This document shows positions 1 through 7,081 of a stretch of DNA of 33,126 nucleotides, piece by piece; within the stretch, counting starts at the first letter, position 1, and every line of letters begins with the position of its first letter. This stretch comes from Peptococcaceae bacterium BRH_c23 (lineage in GTDB: Bacteria > Bacillota_B > Desulfitobacteriia > Desulfitobacteriales > Desulfitobacteriaceae), in the NCBI GenBank assembly GCA_000961805.1, contig LADV01000210.1:1-33126 (forward strand), read 5' to 3'. The position numbers and the translations under genes were made by a program. Under the pieces are notes generated by a model, which saw only the letters and a list, made by a program, of their open reading frames with translations, had not been told where the DNA came from and made no database searches.

Positions 1-140
1 TAACCTCAAGTTCTAAATTCGATTGTGCCAATAACAACATAAGCCGTTTGTTATCTACTAAATTAACTATTTGTCTGATGCTTATTAAAACTTGCATGCT
101 GAGGAGACAAAAGCTATGGTAGAAATTTTCCGGAAAATAG

Positions 141-302
141 TTGACATAAATCAAAAAATTATATATATTAAAATATAATATGATATTTTAGTATTCAAAG
201 GAAAAGATCAAAGAAATACAATTTAACAAATTCTTTGTCGACCGTAGCGGTACTTGTCCAAGGGGGATAGTGCACGCAGTATTAATACGACGGTCTTTTT
301 TG
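141..302 (+). ncRNA. candidate small RNA or leader: sigma-A-like promoter plus hairpin and U-tract
   Basis: A TTGACA box (141-146) is followed after 17 bp by TATATT (164-169). About 70 bp downstream, GACCGT (240-245) can pair with ACGGTC (290-295), and six T follow directly. The 44 bases enclosed can form smaller stems, for example around GTATTAATAC (279-288). This arrangement would give a transcript of about 125 nt with its own terminator. I recognise no riboswitch class here, and the terminal stem is only 6 bp, so this is a weak call. It may be unrelated to the decayed gene on the other strand. Confidence 0.2.
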
Positions 303-384
303 TTGTTATATCTGGTAAGTTTGCTGGTCCAAAAACTGATAGAGGAGCCTTCTTTAAACAGAATGAAACTTAGCTTCACCCATG

Positions 385-600
385 CAAATTACCGTGAATT
401 TTCATCTGGTCTGCGCATTGGCAAAGCTTGAGGGGCGAACTTATAAGACGCTACATGGGGCAAACATTTAGATTACAGAGCTGTCTGCAACAAGAACAGA
501 TACATCCTGAGTAAAGTTAATCACACCTTGTCCCGTTGAACTCAGATTTTAAGACCGATTCAGATGCCGTTGTGGCCCCTCATGAAAATACTTATATTGG
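385..600 (-). pseudogene. decayed second copy of the DUF447 gene
   Basis: Read on the minus strand from 548 down to 390, the frame gives NLSSTGQGVINFTQDVSVLV, a 15-codon stretch containing two stops, then VRPSSFANAQTR, a stop and KFTV. This aligns without any gap to the intact DUF447 protein at 8463-9080 (NLKATGQGVINFTDDVLVFV, 15 residues, VRPPSMAHASTIWEFTV). Identity is about 14 of 20 in the first block and 10 of 17 in the last. Codons for identical residues differ mostly at third positions, so these are diverged coding sequences and not a recent duplicate. At least four in-frame stops (one where the intact copy has Glu, one where it has Trp) show that it is dead. The ends are uncertain: nothing alignable was seen upstream of about 600 or downstream of about 385. 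Confidence 0.65.
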
Positions 601-710
601 GTCGTAAGGTGAGGTGACGATATATTCAACATTTATACCATGCTTGGGAAGATTTTGTTATAAAGGGGATTACTAATAGTACGATAGCCCAGGTAAATCC
701 TATAATCAAG

Positions 711-2576
711 TTGTCTTGGCAACGTTGCCTGGCGAGAAATTTAAACCCGGAAATGGTTCAAACCGCACGAATTTCCGAACACGGGATAGAGATTCGGAGA
801 AAATATAATCGAAAGCTTATTGAAGTGGCTAAACCTTTTTTGGAGAGACTCTATCAGTTGGTAAAAGGCTCGGGCTTCGTTGTTATTTTACTTGACCATG
901 AGGCCTGTATACTTGAGCTTTTAGGGGACCAATATATCTTAGATCAAAACAGTAATTTTCAAATTGGTGAATTCTGGGACGAAGAGAACAAAGGAACGAA
1001 TGCTATGGGCCTAGTAAAAATTGAGGAAAAACCACTTCAAGTTTTTGCGACAGAGCATTTTTCCCGAATGAACCATGGGATTACTTGTTCGGGGGCGCCT
1101 ATCAGGGGAGAAAACGGCGAAATGATAGGAATTCTAGATGTTTCTGGAGATTATCATCATGCTCACGCTCATACATTAGGGATGGTCGTCGCAGCAGCCG
1201 AAGCAATCGAGAATTTACTGCGCTTGGAGTCTGCGAATGCGGAAATCGTTCGCGCTTATAATAATGTTAATGCTATCTTGCAGTCTATGTCAGAGGGGCT
1301 TATCTCTTTTGATGAAGCAGGAAGGATTACCAGGTTGAATCCGGTTGCGTATAAAATTTTGCATATTAACTCTGAGAGCTACAAAGGTCAATTGATTGGC
1401 GATCTTCTAAAAAACTCATATATTTCGACTGTAATGCTTAATGAAGGGCGTACGATTATTGACCGCGAGATTTCCCTCGACACAGGGTACGGGCAGGTGC
1501 GCTTTTTGTTTTCAGGGCAACCTATTATTGACAAAAACCTAGAAGTCTGTGGTGGTGTGGCAATCCTTCGGGAAATAAAAAATGTACACCGCTTAGTTAA
1601 TAGAATAGTTGGGGCAAGAGCACATTTTACGTTCGAAGACATTATTGGACAAAGCGCGTCACTGCTAAAAAGTATCCAAGTGGCTAAGGCTGTTGCAGAT
1701 AGCATGTCCTCAATCTACTTACAGGGCGAAAGCGGCACGGGTAAAGAAATGTTTGCCCAAGCTTTACACAATGCCAGCCCGGTCAGTCGTGGTCCATTTG
1801 TTGCCATTAACTGTGCAGCCATCCCGCGGGAGCTTATGGAGAGTGAACTTTTCGGATATGAAGAAGGTGCATTTACCGGGGCAAAGCGCGGGGGCCGGCC
1901 AGGTAAATTTGAGTTGGCCAACGGAGGCACGATTTTTTTGGATGAAGTCGGGGACATGCCATTAGAGACGCAAGTATCTTTATTGCGAGTACTTCAAGAG
2001 AAACAAGTTGTTCGTATTGGGGGATTTAAGCCTATTGCGGTTACCATTAGAGTGATTGCGGCAACCAATAGGGATCTGAAGGAAGAAGTTCGGAGGGGTA
2101 ATTTTCGGGAAGATCTGTACTACCGCCTAAACGTTATTAATATTTCGGTGCCTCCTTTACGTCACCGAAAAGGAGACATCCTACTGTTGGTAGATTATTA
2201 TATTCATAAATTTTCGCAGCTGCTCCACTTACCACTAAGTGAGCTTGACAGAAAAACTGCTCAAGCGTTAGAGAACTATTTCTGGCCGGGAAATGTGCGC
2301 GAACTTTCTAATGCCATTGAACGTGCTGTGAACTTAGCAAAGGGACGAATCATTACGACCGAACATTTACCGGAGTCATTACAAGGCTTAAGCGAACCAC
2401 CTGCGCAAGCCAAAAGCAATGTCTCCTCCATGGGGGAACTGGAGAAGACGCTAATCATTGAGGCCCTGGACATGGCAGGCTGGAATATTACCCATTGCGC
2501 TTCAGCGTTAGGCATCGCCCGTAATACACTTTACCGAAAACTAAGAAAGTACCATATTTCCATCCCAAACGCTTAA
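711..2576 (+). CDS. sigma-54-dependent transcriptional activator (GAF-PAS-AAA+-Fis HTH, AcoR-like)
   Basis: Enhancer-binding protein that remodels RNA polymerase-sigma-54 with ATP. From the TTG at 711 the order is a GAF-like sensor (about residues 40-165), a PAS-like domain (about 178-290), the AAA+ domain with Walker A GESGTGKE (339-346), the sigma-54 contact loop GAFTGA (386-391) and Walker B IFLDEVGD (408-415), and a Fis-type helix-turn-helix at about 580-615. The start is doubtful: the frame stays open upstream to 618 and encodes AWEDFVIKG...NPIIKLSWQRC, which fits the usual N-terminus of this family. No ATG, GTG or TTG exists there; an ATT at 624 follows AGGTGAGGTGA (607-617). The gene precedes a clear sigma-54 promoter (2847-2863) and most likely controls the DUF2193/aquaporin unit. 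The effector is unknown; a C1 compound is an inference from the neighbours. Confidence 0.92.
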   Translation: MSWQRCLARNLNPEMVQTARISEHGIEIRRKYNRKLIEVAKPFLERLYQLVKGSGFVVILLDHEACILELLGDQYILDQNSNFQIGEFWDEENKGTNAMGLVKIEEKPLQVFATEHFSRMNHGITCSGAPIRGENGEMIGILDVSGDYHHAHAHTLGMVVAAAEAIENLLRLESANAEIVRAYNNVNAILQSMSEGLISFDEAGRITRLNPVAYKILHINSESYKGQLIGDLLKNSYISTVMLNEGRTIIDREISLDTGYGQVRFLFSGQPIIDKNLEVCGGVAILREIKNVHRLVNRIVGARAHFTFEDIIGQSASLLKSIQVAKAVADSMSSIYLQGESGTGKEMFAQALHNASPVSRGPFVAINCAAIPRELMESELFGYEEGAFTGAKRGGRPGKFELANGGTIFLDEVGDMPLETQVSLLRVLQEKQVVRIGGFKPIAVTIRVIAATNRDLKEEVRRGNFREDLYYRLNVINISVPPLRHRKGDILLLVDYYIHKFSQLLHLPLSELDRKTAQALENYFWPGNVRELSNAIERAVNLAKGRIITTEHLPESLQGLSEPPAQAKSNVSSMGELEKTLIIEALDMAGWNITHCASALGIARNTLYRKLRKYHISIPNA

Positions 2577-2639
2577 ATGGGTGTCAGGGCAATGGACAAA
2601 ATTTGGTAGTTAAAAATACTGACCTTTTAGTCAAAAAGG

Positions 2640-2672
2640 GCTCTTTCGAAGTCGATCGAAGAGCTCTTTTTT
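2640..2672 (+). terminator. Rho-independent terminator of the activator gene
   Basis: GCTCTTTCGA (2640-2649) pairs with TCGAAGAGC (2656-2664) with one bulged T, closing a 6-nt loop, and a T-rich run follows (2665-2672). It separates the activator from the sigma-54-driven gene. Confidence 0.75.
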
Positions 2673-2688
2673 GATTTGTCTGTTAAAA

Positions 2689-2735
2689 CAATGTAACGTT
2701 CCAATTTTGAACAATGTATCAATTTTGAGCAATGT
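2689..2735 (+). promoter_or_regulatory. candidate upstream activator sequences (tandem repeats)
   Basis: CAATTTTGAACAATGT (2702-2717) and CAATTTTGAGCAATGT (2720-2735) differ by one base and repeat with an 18-bp period; a third CAATGT lies at 2689-2694. The core between them also reads TTGA-N8-TCAA. The repeats lie about 110-160 bp upstream of the -24/-12 promoter, the normal place for enhancer sites of sigma-54 activators, and directly downstream of the activator gene. Binding is an inference. Confidence 0.5.
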
Positions 2736-2846
2736 TTTATGTGCTCTAATACTCGTACAAGCACAGATCCGTTAATTAAAAACGTATTTTATACTAAATT
2801 GCGATAATTAAGATGAATTATAATATTCTAAAGGCAAATTGAGGGC

Positions 2847-2863
2847 TTGGCATGTTAGTTGCT
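2847..2863 (+). promoter_or_regulatory. sigma-54 (-24/-12) promoter
   Basis: TTGGCATG-TTAG-TTGCT matches the sigma-54 consensus TTGGCACG-N4-TTGCW closely, with invariant GG (2849-2850) and GC (2861-2862) correctly spaced. Transcription would start near 2874, leaving a leader of about 50 nt before the ATG at 2925. It excludes the upstream ATG-like starts of the same frame, which overlap the promoter. Confidence 0.88.
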
Positions 2864-2924
2864 ATATAGGTATATGGGTACAATACAAGGGTACCCAAAT
2901 AAAAAAATGGGGGGTTTTAAGTTC

Positions 2925-4388
2925 ATGTCAAAAGGACTGTATACCAAAATGATCACGGAAGCCTTAGCAGCTCAAAAAGCAGATTTGAGCGTGATTAAGG
3001 CAAAAAGAGGTGGAGCGTTTAAAATTACTGACGCCAAACCGTATGTCGACGCCGTCAACGCGATGACCGTTGGAGAAGGACAAAGTCCTGAAGTGATTCG
3101 TCTTCATGTTGATTCTGTGAATGCCCATTATGAAACATTGTTACAACTCACAGATACGGTTCGTCCTGAAGACGATCCCTTCGTCGAGCATTACCAAACT
3201 CCACCTATCCTCGAAATCCTTTACGAAGTGGATCCGGCGTTCAGGGGTGCAGTAGAACAGTTCATCGAGGCGATTGCGTCAAATGAGGCTTTGATTGGCA
3301 AGGAGTCTTTACGACGCTATGGTGGTTTCTACGGTCCTACATGCGTGGTAGATTTTGCTTTCGTTCCAGGATCAACCAGTAACGTTGTGAACACTATTTT
3401 AACCGGCATGAATATGGAGACAAAATATAAGCAAGCCATTTTATCTTCAAAATCCTGGGGAATGAATACCTCTTATGGAATTGGTGCGGCTTTCGCAGCT
3501 GCGATCAATGCCGGATCGACGACAGCAAAGGCAGTCGAAGAAGAAATTGCCATGCTGCAACTAGTTTATGATCGCCCGATTGAAGCCCAAACAAAGTTAA
3601 TGACAGATTTTGGACATTCCTCATTTGACGTCAAGAAATATATGGAAATCTATAAAGAAAGAATGCGCCCGGCGGTTGCAGCCGCGGTTAAGGCGGGAGT
3701 ACATTACGGTAACATTGTCACCGTACCGGCGTATTGCGTAGGCGATGTAGCCCATCACATTTCGCAATCCATGTTTAACATGTGCAAAGATGACATGACT
3801 ATGGCTATTATTGAAGCGACAACAGATGTCATGGAGCAAACCTTAAAGTTAGGCTTAGATCAAGGCTACAAGAGTCCTTATGATATTTTGAGCGTTGCAA
3901 CAGGATCAACGGCTGCTGCCACAACTTACATCCTTGAAAAAGACGCTTTCACCGTACCGATGGTTGTTGATCTTCTTGCTAAACGTTACACAAACTTTGT
4001 CCAAAAATTTCCAGATCGCGGGCCTGCGGCTGAACTTCACAATGTAGACTTTATGGACATGATTAACCGTGGTAGTAAAATCTTGAAAACTGGAAAAGTA
4101 AAAGGAGTTCAGGTTCAACTAAGTGCTGTTGATGCCAATGAGGTGGTTGCCAATCCTCAGCGCTATACTTACCCTGCGTGCGGAATAACGGTACATTTCT
4201 CCTCGCTGATGCGTCTGGCAGATTTCCCTTGTCTTCTGACTAGCGAACCAGTGACAGCAACGTTAATGACCAACATTATCGCCTTAGATCCGACAAAAGC
4301 GGGTTCACCTGCAAGAGTTTGCAAAGACTGCGCTGTAGTCAGTTTAGTACAGCGGTGTAACTACTGTAACTGGAACAGTGCTGTTTAA
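2925..4388 (+). CDS. DUF2193-like protein, function unknown
   Basis: A 487-residue soluble protein that I place, from memory, in DUF2193, a family seen mainly in methanogenic archaea and without a firm function. Visible features: an N-terminal helical region with the stretch VDAVNAMTVGEGQSPEVIRL, Gly/Ala/Ser-rich central helices, and a C-terminal four-cysteine cluster (C466-x2-C469 and C478-x2-C481) in CKDCAVVSLVQRCNYCNW, which could bind zinc or an iron-sulfur cluster. No signal peptide or membrane segment is seen. The ATG at 2925 follows GGGGGG (2909-2914) and is the first good start after the sigma-54 promoter. It is the first gene of a regulated unit with the aquaporin downstream, so a role in taking up or converting a small C1 substrate is plausible but inferred. 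Confidence 0.7.
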   Translation: MSKGLYTKMITEALAAQKADLSVIKAKRGGAFKITDAKPYVDAVNAMTVGEGQSPEVIRLHVDSVNAHYETLLQLTDTVRPEDDPFVEHYQTPPILEILYEVDPAFRGAVEQFIEAIASNEALIGKESLRRYGGFYGPTCVVDFAFVPGSTSNVVNTILTGMNMETKYKQAILSSKSWGMNTSYGIGAAFAAAINAGSTTAKAVEEEIAMLQLVYDRPIEAQTKLMTDFGHSSFDVKKYMEIYKERMRPAVAAAVKAGVHYGNIVTVPAYCVGDVAHHISQSMFNMCKDDMTMAIIEATTDVMEQTLKLGLDQGYKSPYDILSVATGSTAAATTYILEKDAFTVPMVVDLLAKRYTNFVQKFPDRGPAAELHNVDFMDMINRGSKILKTGKVKGVQVQLSAVDANEVVANPQRYTYPACGITVHFSSLMRLADFPCLLTSEPVTATLMTNIIALDPTKAGSPARVCKDCAVVSLVQRCNYCNWNSAV

Positions 4389-4428
4389 CAGCAAAACCGA
4401 ATGCTCAGAGTAAATGGTAAGGAGAGTT

Positions 4429-4452
4429 GGAGGCGGCGCCAAAGCTGCCTCC
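4429..4452 (+). other. GC-rich hairpin between the DUF2193 and aquaporin genes
   Basis: GGAGGCGGC (4429-4437) pairs with GCTGCCTCC (4444-4452), one G-U pair, 6-nt loop. No U-run follows, so it looks like a processing, stability or attenuation element within one transcript and not a full terminator. Confidence 0.4.
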
Positions 4453-4509
4453 TCTCGTCCCTGAATATTCGTAGCCCTATTGATCATAATCAAAAAAGGG
4501 GTGGTTAGA

Positions 4510-5253
4510 ATGGCTTCATTGACTAAGAAATTCATTTCTGAATTAATTGGAACTTGGATGCTTGTTACGGTTGGTGCAGGATCTGCGGCAGTGACCCTGA
4601 TGTTGGCTGAAGGGGAAAAAAAAGCTTCCACTTTTAATATCGGTATTGGTGCTTTAGGGGGTCTGGGAGATTGGTTAGCCATCGGTTTGGCTTTTGGAAT
4701 TGTAATCGCGGCCGCCATTTACATCTTCGGACCGGTATCGGGAGCTCACATGAATCCGGCGGTTACAATTGCTCTCTGGATTAGTAAACGGTTTCCTACT
4801 GGAGAACTGATTCCCTATCTGGTGGCTCAATTTGTTGGTGCTTCTCTCGGTGCGGTCACAATATTGGCTATGCTCGGCAGCAAAGGGGCAACAGTCGGCG
4901 GTTTGGGTGCTCCCGGGCCTTTTCCGGGAATGAGCCTTACCGGCGTCTTCATTGCAGAACTGGTCGGAACGTTTATTCTGATGTTAACCATTATGGGGAT
5001 TGCGGTCGATAAAAGAGCCCCTCAGGGTTGGGCTGGTTTGATCATCGGACTTATTGTTGCGGGCTTGATTACCACGATGGGAAACATTTCCGGACAAGGA
5101 ATAAACCCTGCTCGTACTTTTGGACCGGTTTTTGTTGATAGCTTGGTGGGTGGTCCCAACGGTTGGTCAGTTTACTGGATTTATCTTGTAGCTCCCATTA
5201 TCGGTGCGATCTTGGCGGTCTGGCTTTATGATGGTGTAGTGAAGGAAGATTGA
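4510..5253 (+). CDS. MIP/aquaporin-family channel
   Basis: Integral membrane channel of the major intrinsic protein family, 247 residues with six predicted membrane segments. Both pore half-helices are intact: SGAHMNPAVTIAL (NPA at 82-84) and GQGINPARTFGPV (NPA at 199-201, with the selectivity-filter Arg at 202). The insert between the first two helices (GEKKASTFNIG) is longer than in classic aquaporins. ATG at 4510 is chosen because GGGGTGG (4497-4503) lies 6 bases upstream. It follows the sigma-54-controlled DUF2193 gene with no terminator between and is closed by a terminator at 5290-5323, so both are probably co-transcribed. A small uncharged solute such as methanol, formamide or glycerol is possible; the sequence does not decide it. 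Confidence 0.93.
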   Translation: MASLTKKFISELIGTWMLVTVGAGSAAVTLMLAEGEKKASTFNIGIGALGGLGDWLAIGLAFGIVIAAAIYIFGPVSGAHMNPAVTIALWISKRFPTGELIPYLVAQFVGASLGAVTILAMLGSKGATVGGLGAPGPFPGMSLTGVFIAELVGTFILMLTIMGIAVDKRAPQGWAGLIIGLIVAGLITTMGNISGQGINPARTFGPVFVDSLVGGPNGWSVYWIYLVAPIIGAILAVWLYDGVVKED

Positions 5254-5289
5254 GGGAAAATTGGCTAAATTTGAAAAATGGTTTCTTAG

Positions 5290-5323
5290 AAGGCAGGCTC
5301 CGTCTTTGGGGCTTGCCTTTTAA
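5290..5323 (+). terminator. Rho-independent terminator after the aquaporin gene
   Basis: AAGGCAGGCTCC (5290-5301) pairs with GGGGCTTGCCTT (5308-5319), including G-U pairs, around a 6-nt loop, followed by TTTT. It separates the sigma-54 unit from the H4MPT block. Confidence 0.75.
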
Positions 5324-5401
5324 GAAAGAAGGCTATCGGTAGAAAAATACAGTTAACCGCAACAACAGTTTCCTACTTTGCCAGGGAAAGGTGATGAATG
5401 T

Positions 5402-6382
5402 ATGCCGAAATTCTGGGTGAAAACAGGCGCCCGTTTACACCTCGGACAATTGGACTTAAATGGCTCGTTGGGTCGTCTTTATGGAGGTTTGGGCTTAGCT
5501 ATTGATCAACCCCAGTTGGAGTTAACAGCGGAGAAGAAAAACGGACTTTGCATTGACAGTCCGGATTCTGAGAGAAGCAGGGTTAGGCTCATTGCTCAAC
5601 AGTATCTCGAACATTATTCCTTACCTGGCGCTAAAATCAACATCATTCAGTCCCTGCCAAGTCACAGTGGTTTGGGTTCCGGGACTCAGCTCGCTTTGGC
5701 ACTGGGTTTTGCTCTTACCCGTCTATACGGGTTGCAGCCGTCCCTGCTGGAACTGGCAGGGGTGACAGACCGGGAGGGAAGCCGCTCCGGAATCGGGGTA
5801 GCGGGATTTGAACAGGGAGGGTTTCTGGTTGACGGGGGAAAACCGACCACGGCCAGGGACAAAATGAATTTAACGGAGACAAAATTTCACGTTCCTCCGC
5901 TGCTCACCCGCCTCCCATTTCCTGAGGAATGGGCTGTCATTATAGCTATTCCTAATAAGGAAGAGAAAATGTTTGGTAGTAAGGAAGAAAAGGTCTTTAA
6001 GGGTATGTTGCCGATGGAGGAGCATATATCCGGTAAAATTAGCCGGCTTCTTCTTCTGAAGTTGCTGCCCGCATTAATAGAAAAGGACTTGGAACACTTT
6101 GGGCAGGCTGTGACTGAAATTCAGGAGTATTTAGGCGACTATTTTACCCCGGTGCAAGGGGGACGGTTTGCTACGGCCCAAGGTGCTCTAGTGGCGGACT
6201 ACATGTTATCTCAAGGGGCTGCCGGAGTAGGCCAAAGCTCTTGGGGGCCAACGGTATACGGGTTTACGGATCAGAAGAATTTAGCTGCCTTAGTAGAAGG
6301 CACTCGCAATTTTATGGATAACCATGGTCAAGTGTGGGTGGCGCGGGCGGTAAATCGTGGCGCAGATTGGGGTTGGCGTTAG
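5402..6382 (+). CDS. mptG: beta-ribofuranosylaminobenzene 5'-phosphate synthase
   Basis: First committed enzyme of the methanopterin branch: it joins 4-hydroxybenzoate or 4-aminobenzoate to PRPP with decarboxylation, giving the ribosyl-arylamine part of H4MPT. 326 residues, GHMP-kinase fold. The N-terminus VKTGARLHLGQLDLNG and the Gly-rich motif PSHSGLGSG (86-94) are typical of the family, as is the C-terminal GQSSWGPTVYGF. ATG at 5402 is preferred over an in-frame TTG at 5378 because GGAAAGGTG (5385-5393) is correctly spaced. It opens the H4MPT gene block. Its aryl substrate could come from the PabA-PabB fusion at 23811-25847. Confidence 0.92.
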   Translation: MPKFWVKTGARLHLGQLDLNGSLGRLYGGLGLAIDQPQLELTAEKKNGLCIDSPDSERSRVRLIAQQYLEHYSLPGAKINIIQSLPSHSGLGSGTQLALALGFALTRLYGLQPSLLELAGVTDREGSRSGIGVAGFEQGGFLVDGGKPTTARDKMNLTETKFHVPPLLTRLPFPEEWAVIIAIPNKEEKMFGSKEEKVFKGMLPMEEHISGKISRLLLLKLLPALIEKDLEHFGQAVTEIQEYLGDYFTPVQGGRFATAQGALVADYMLSQGAAGVGQSSWGPTVYGFTDQKNLAALVEGTRNFMDNHGQVWVARAVNRGADWGWR

Positions 6383-6440
6383 TTGTACTAACGGAGTTAT
6401 TTTTAGATTAGGGGAATCAGGAGAGGAGTATAGGGGCACG

Positions 6441-6989
6441 ATGACTGAACAGGGGAAAAGGATTGAATCAAGGATAGCCTGGGGGATAACAGGAGCCGGA
6501 CATTTTTTGTCCTCGTGTTTCGATATTCTGCTCGCCATAAAACAGGCCGATGTATTTCTTTCCAAAGCAGCCAGAGAAGTTCTCCCCGACTACGGCTTAT
6601 TTGAAAAGCTAAAACAGTCCCAATATCGTATCTTTTTAGATACAAGCGCCGGTTCCCGGCCGATTACAAAACTGTATACGGGAGAGTACAAGCTGGTTGT
6701 CATCGCCCCGGTGACTTCAAATTCTATTGCCAAGATGGCGAGTGGAATAGCAGATAATTTAATTACGAATCTATTTGCCCATGCCGGTAAGTGTCAAATC
6801 CCGACGATATTGCTGCCTTGTGATTCCAAACCGGAAATTAATTCGTTAACACCGCGGGGAGATCAGGTTATGGTCCATGCACGAAAGATCGACCTAGAAA
6901 ATATAAACCGTTTAGCGGGCTGGCCCGGTGTGACACTGGTTGCCGACCCGGAACAATTAAAATCCCATTTGCATACTTTTCTTGTTTAA
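6441..6989 (+). CDS. dmrB: flavoprotein, probable dihydromethanopterin reductase (acceptor)
   Basis: 182 residues of the HFCD/flavodoxin-like flavoprotein superfamily. It starts MTEQGKRIESRIAWGITGAGHF, giving the Rossmann-like GITGAG turn, and carries the FMN-site segments DTSAGSRPITKLYTGEYKLVVIAPVTSNSIAKMASGIADNL in pieces typical of archaeoflavoprotein/DmrB-like proteins. DmrB reduces dihydromethanopterin to H4MPT, the last step of cofactor synthesis, and is found in H4MPT clusters of some bacteria and in methanogens. An in-frame GTG at 6357 overlaps mptG; ATG at 6441 sits after AGGAGAGGAG and is preferred. No other H2MPT reductase was seen in the block, which supports this role. Confidence 0.75.
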   Translation: MTEQGKRIESRIAWGITGAGHFLSSCFDILLAIKQADVFLSKAAREVLPDYGLFEKLKQSQYRIFLDTSAGSRPITKLYTGEYKLVVIAPVTSNSIAKMASGIADNLITNLFAHAGKCQIPTILLPCDSKPEINSLTPRGDQVMVHARKIDLENINRLAGWPGVTLVADPEQLKSHLHTFLV

Positions 6990-7002
6990 ACAGAAAATAT
7001 TA

Positions 7003-7053
7003 TAGACAGCATATGTGCAGCTAAGGCTTCTGCCTGCGCCTAACAGCTGTCTA
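7003..7053 (+). other. possible structured spacer between dmrB and the DHPS-like gene
   Basis: TAGACAGC (7003-7010) and GCTGTCTA (7046-7053) can form a perfect 8-bp stem closing a 35-nt region that itself contains short complementary GCAG/CTGC runs. No U-run follows. It could be an mRNA processing or stability element; no known regulator class was recognised. Confidence 0.25.
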
Positions 7054-7081
7054 ATCTCTTCCGGAAAAAGGTGTTGTTTCT

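Noticed and set aside
188..379. Minus-strand 63-codon frame
   Set aside because: No ribosome site and no recognisable family; it lies downstream of the decayed DUF447 copy and is more likely non-coding or part of that decay.
1388..1705. Minus-strand frame of 105 codons inside the activator gene
   Set aside because: No ribosome site or family likeness; opposite strand of a well-conserved gene. The same applies to other antisense frames in the block, e.g. 18809-19474.
2859..2924. Longer N-terminus of the DUF2193 protein from 2859
   Set aside because: It would start inside the sigma-54 promoter and upstream of the predicted transcript start; ATG 2925 is the usable start.
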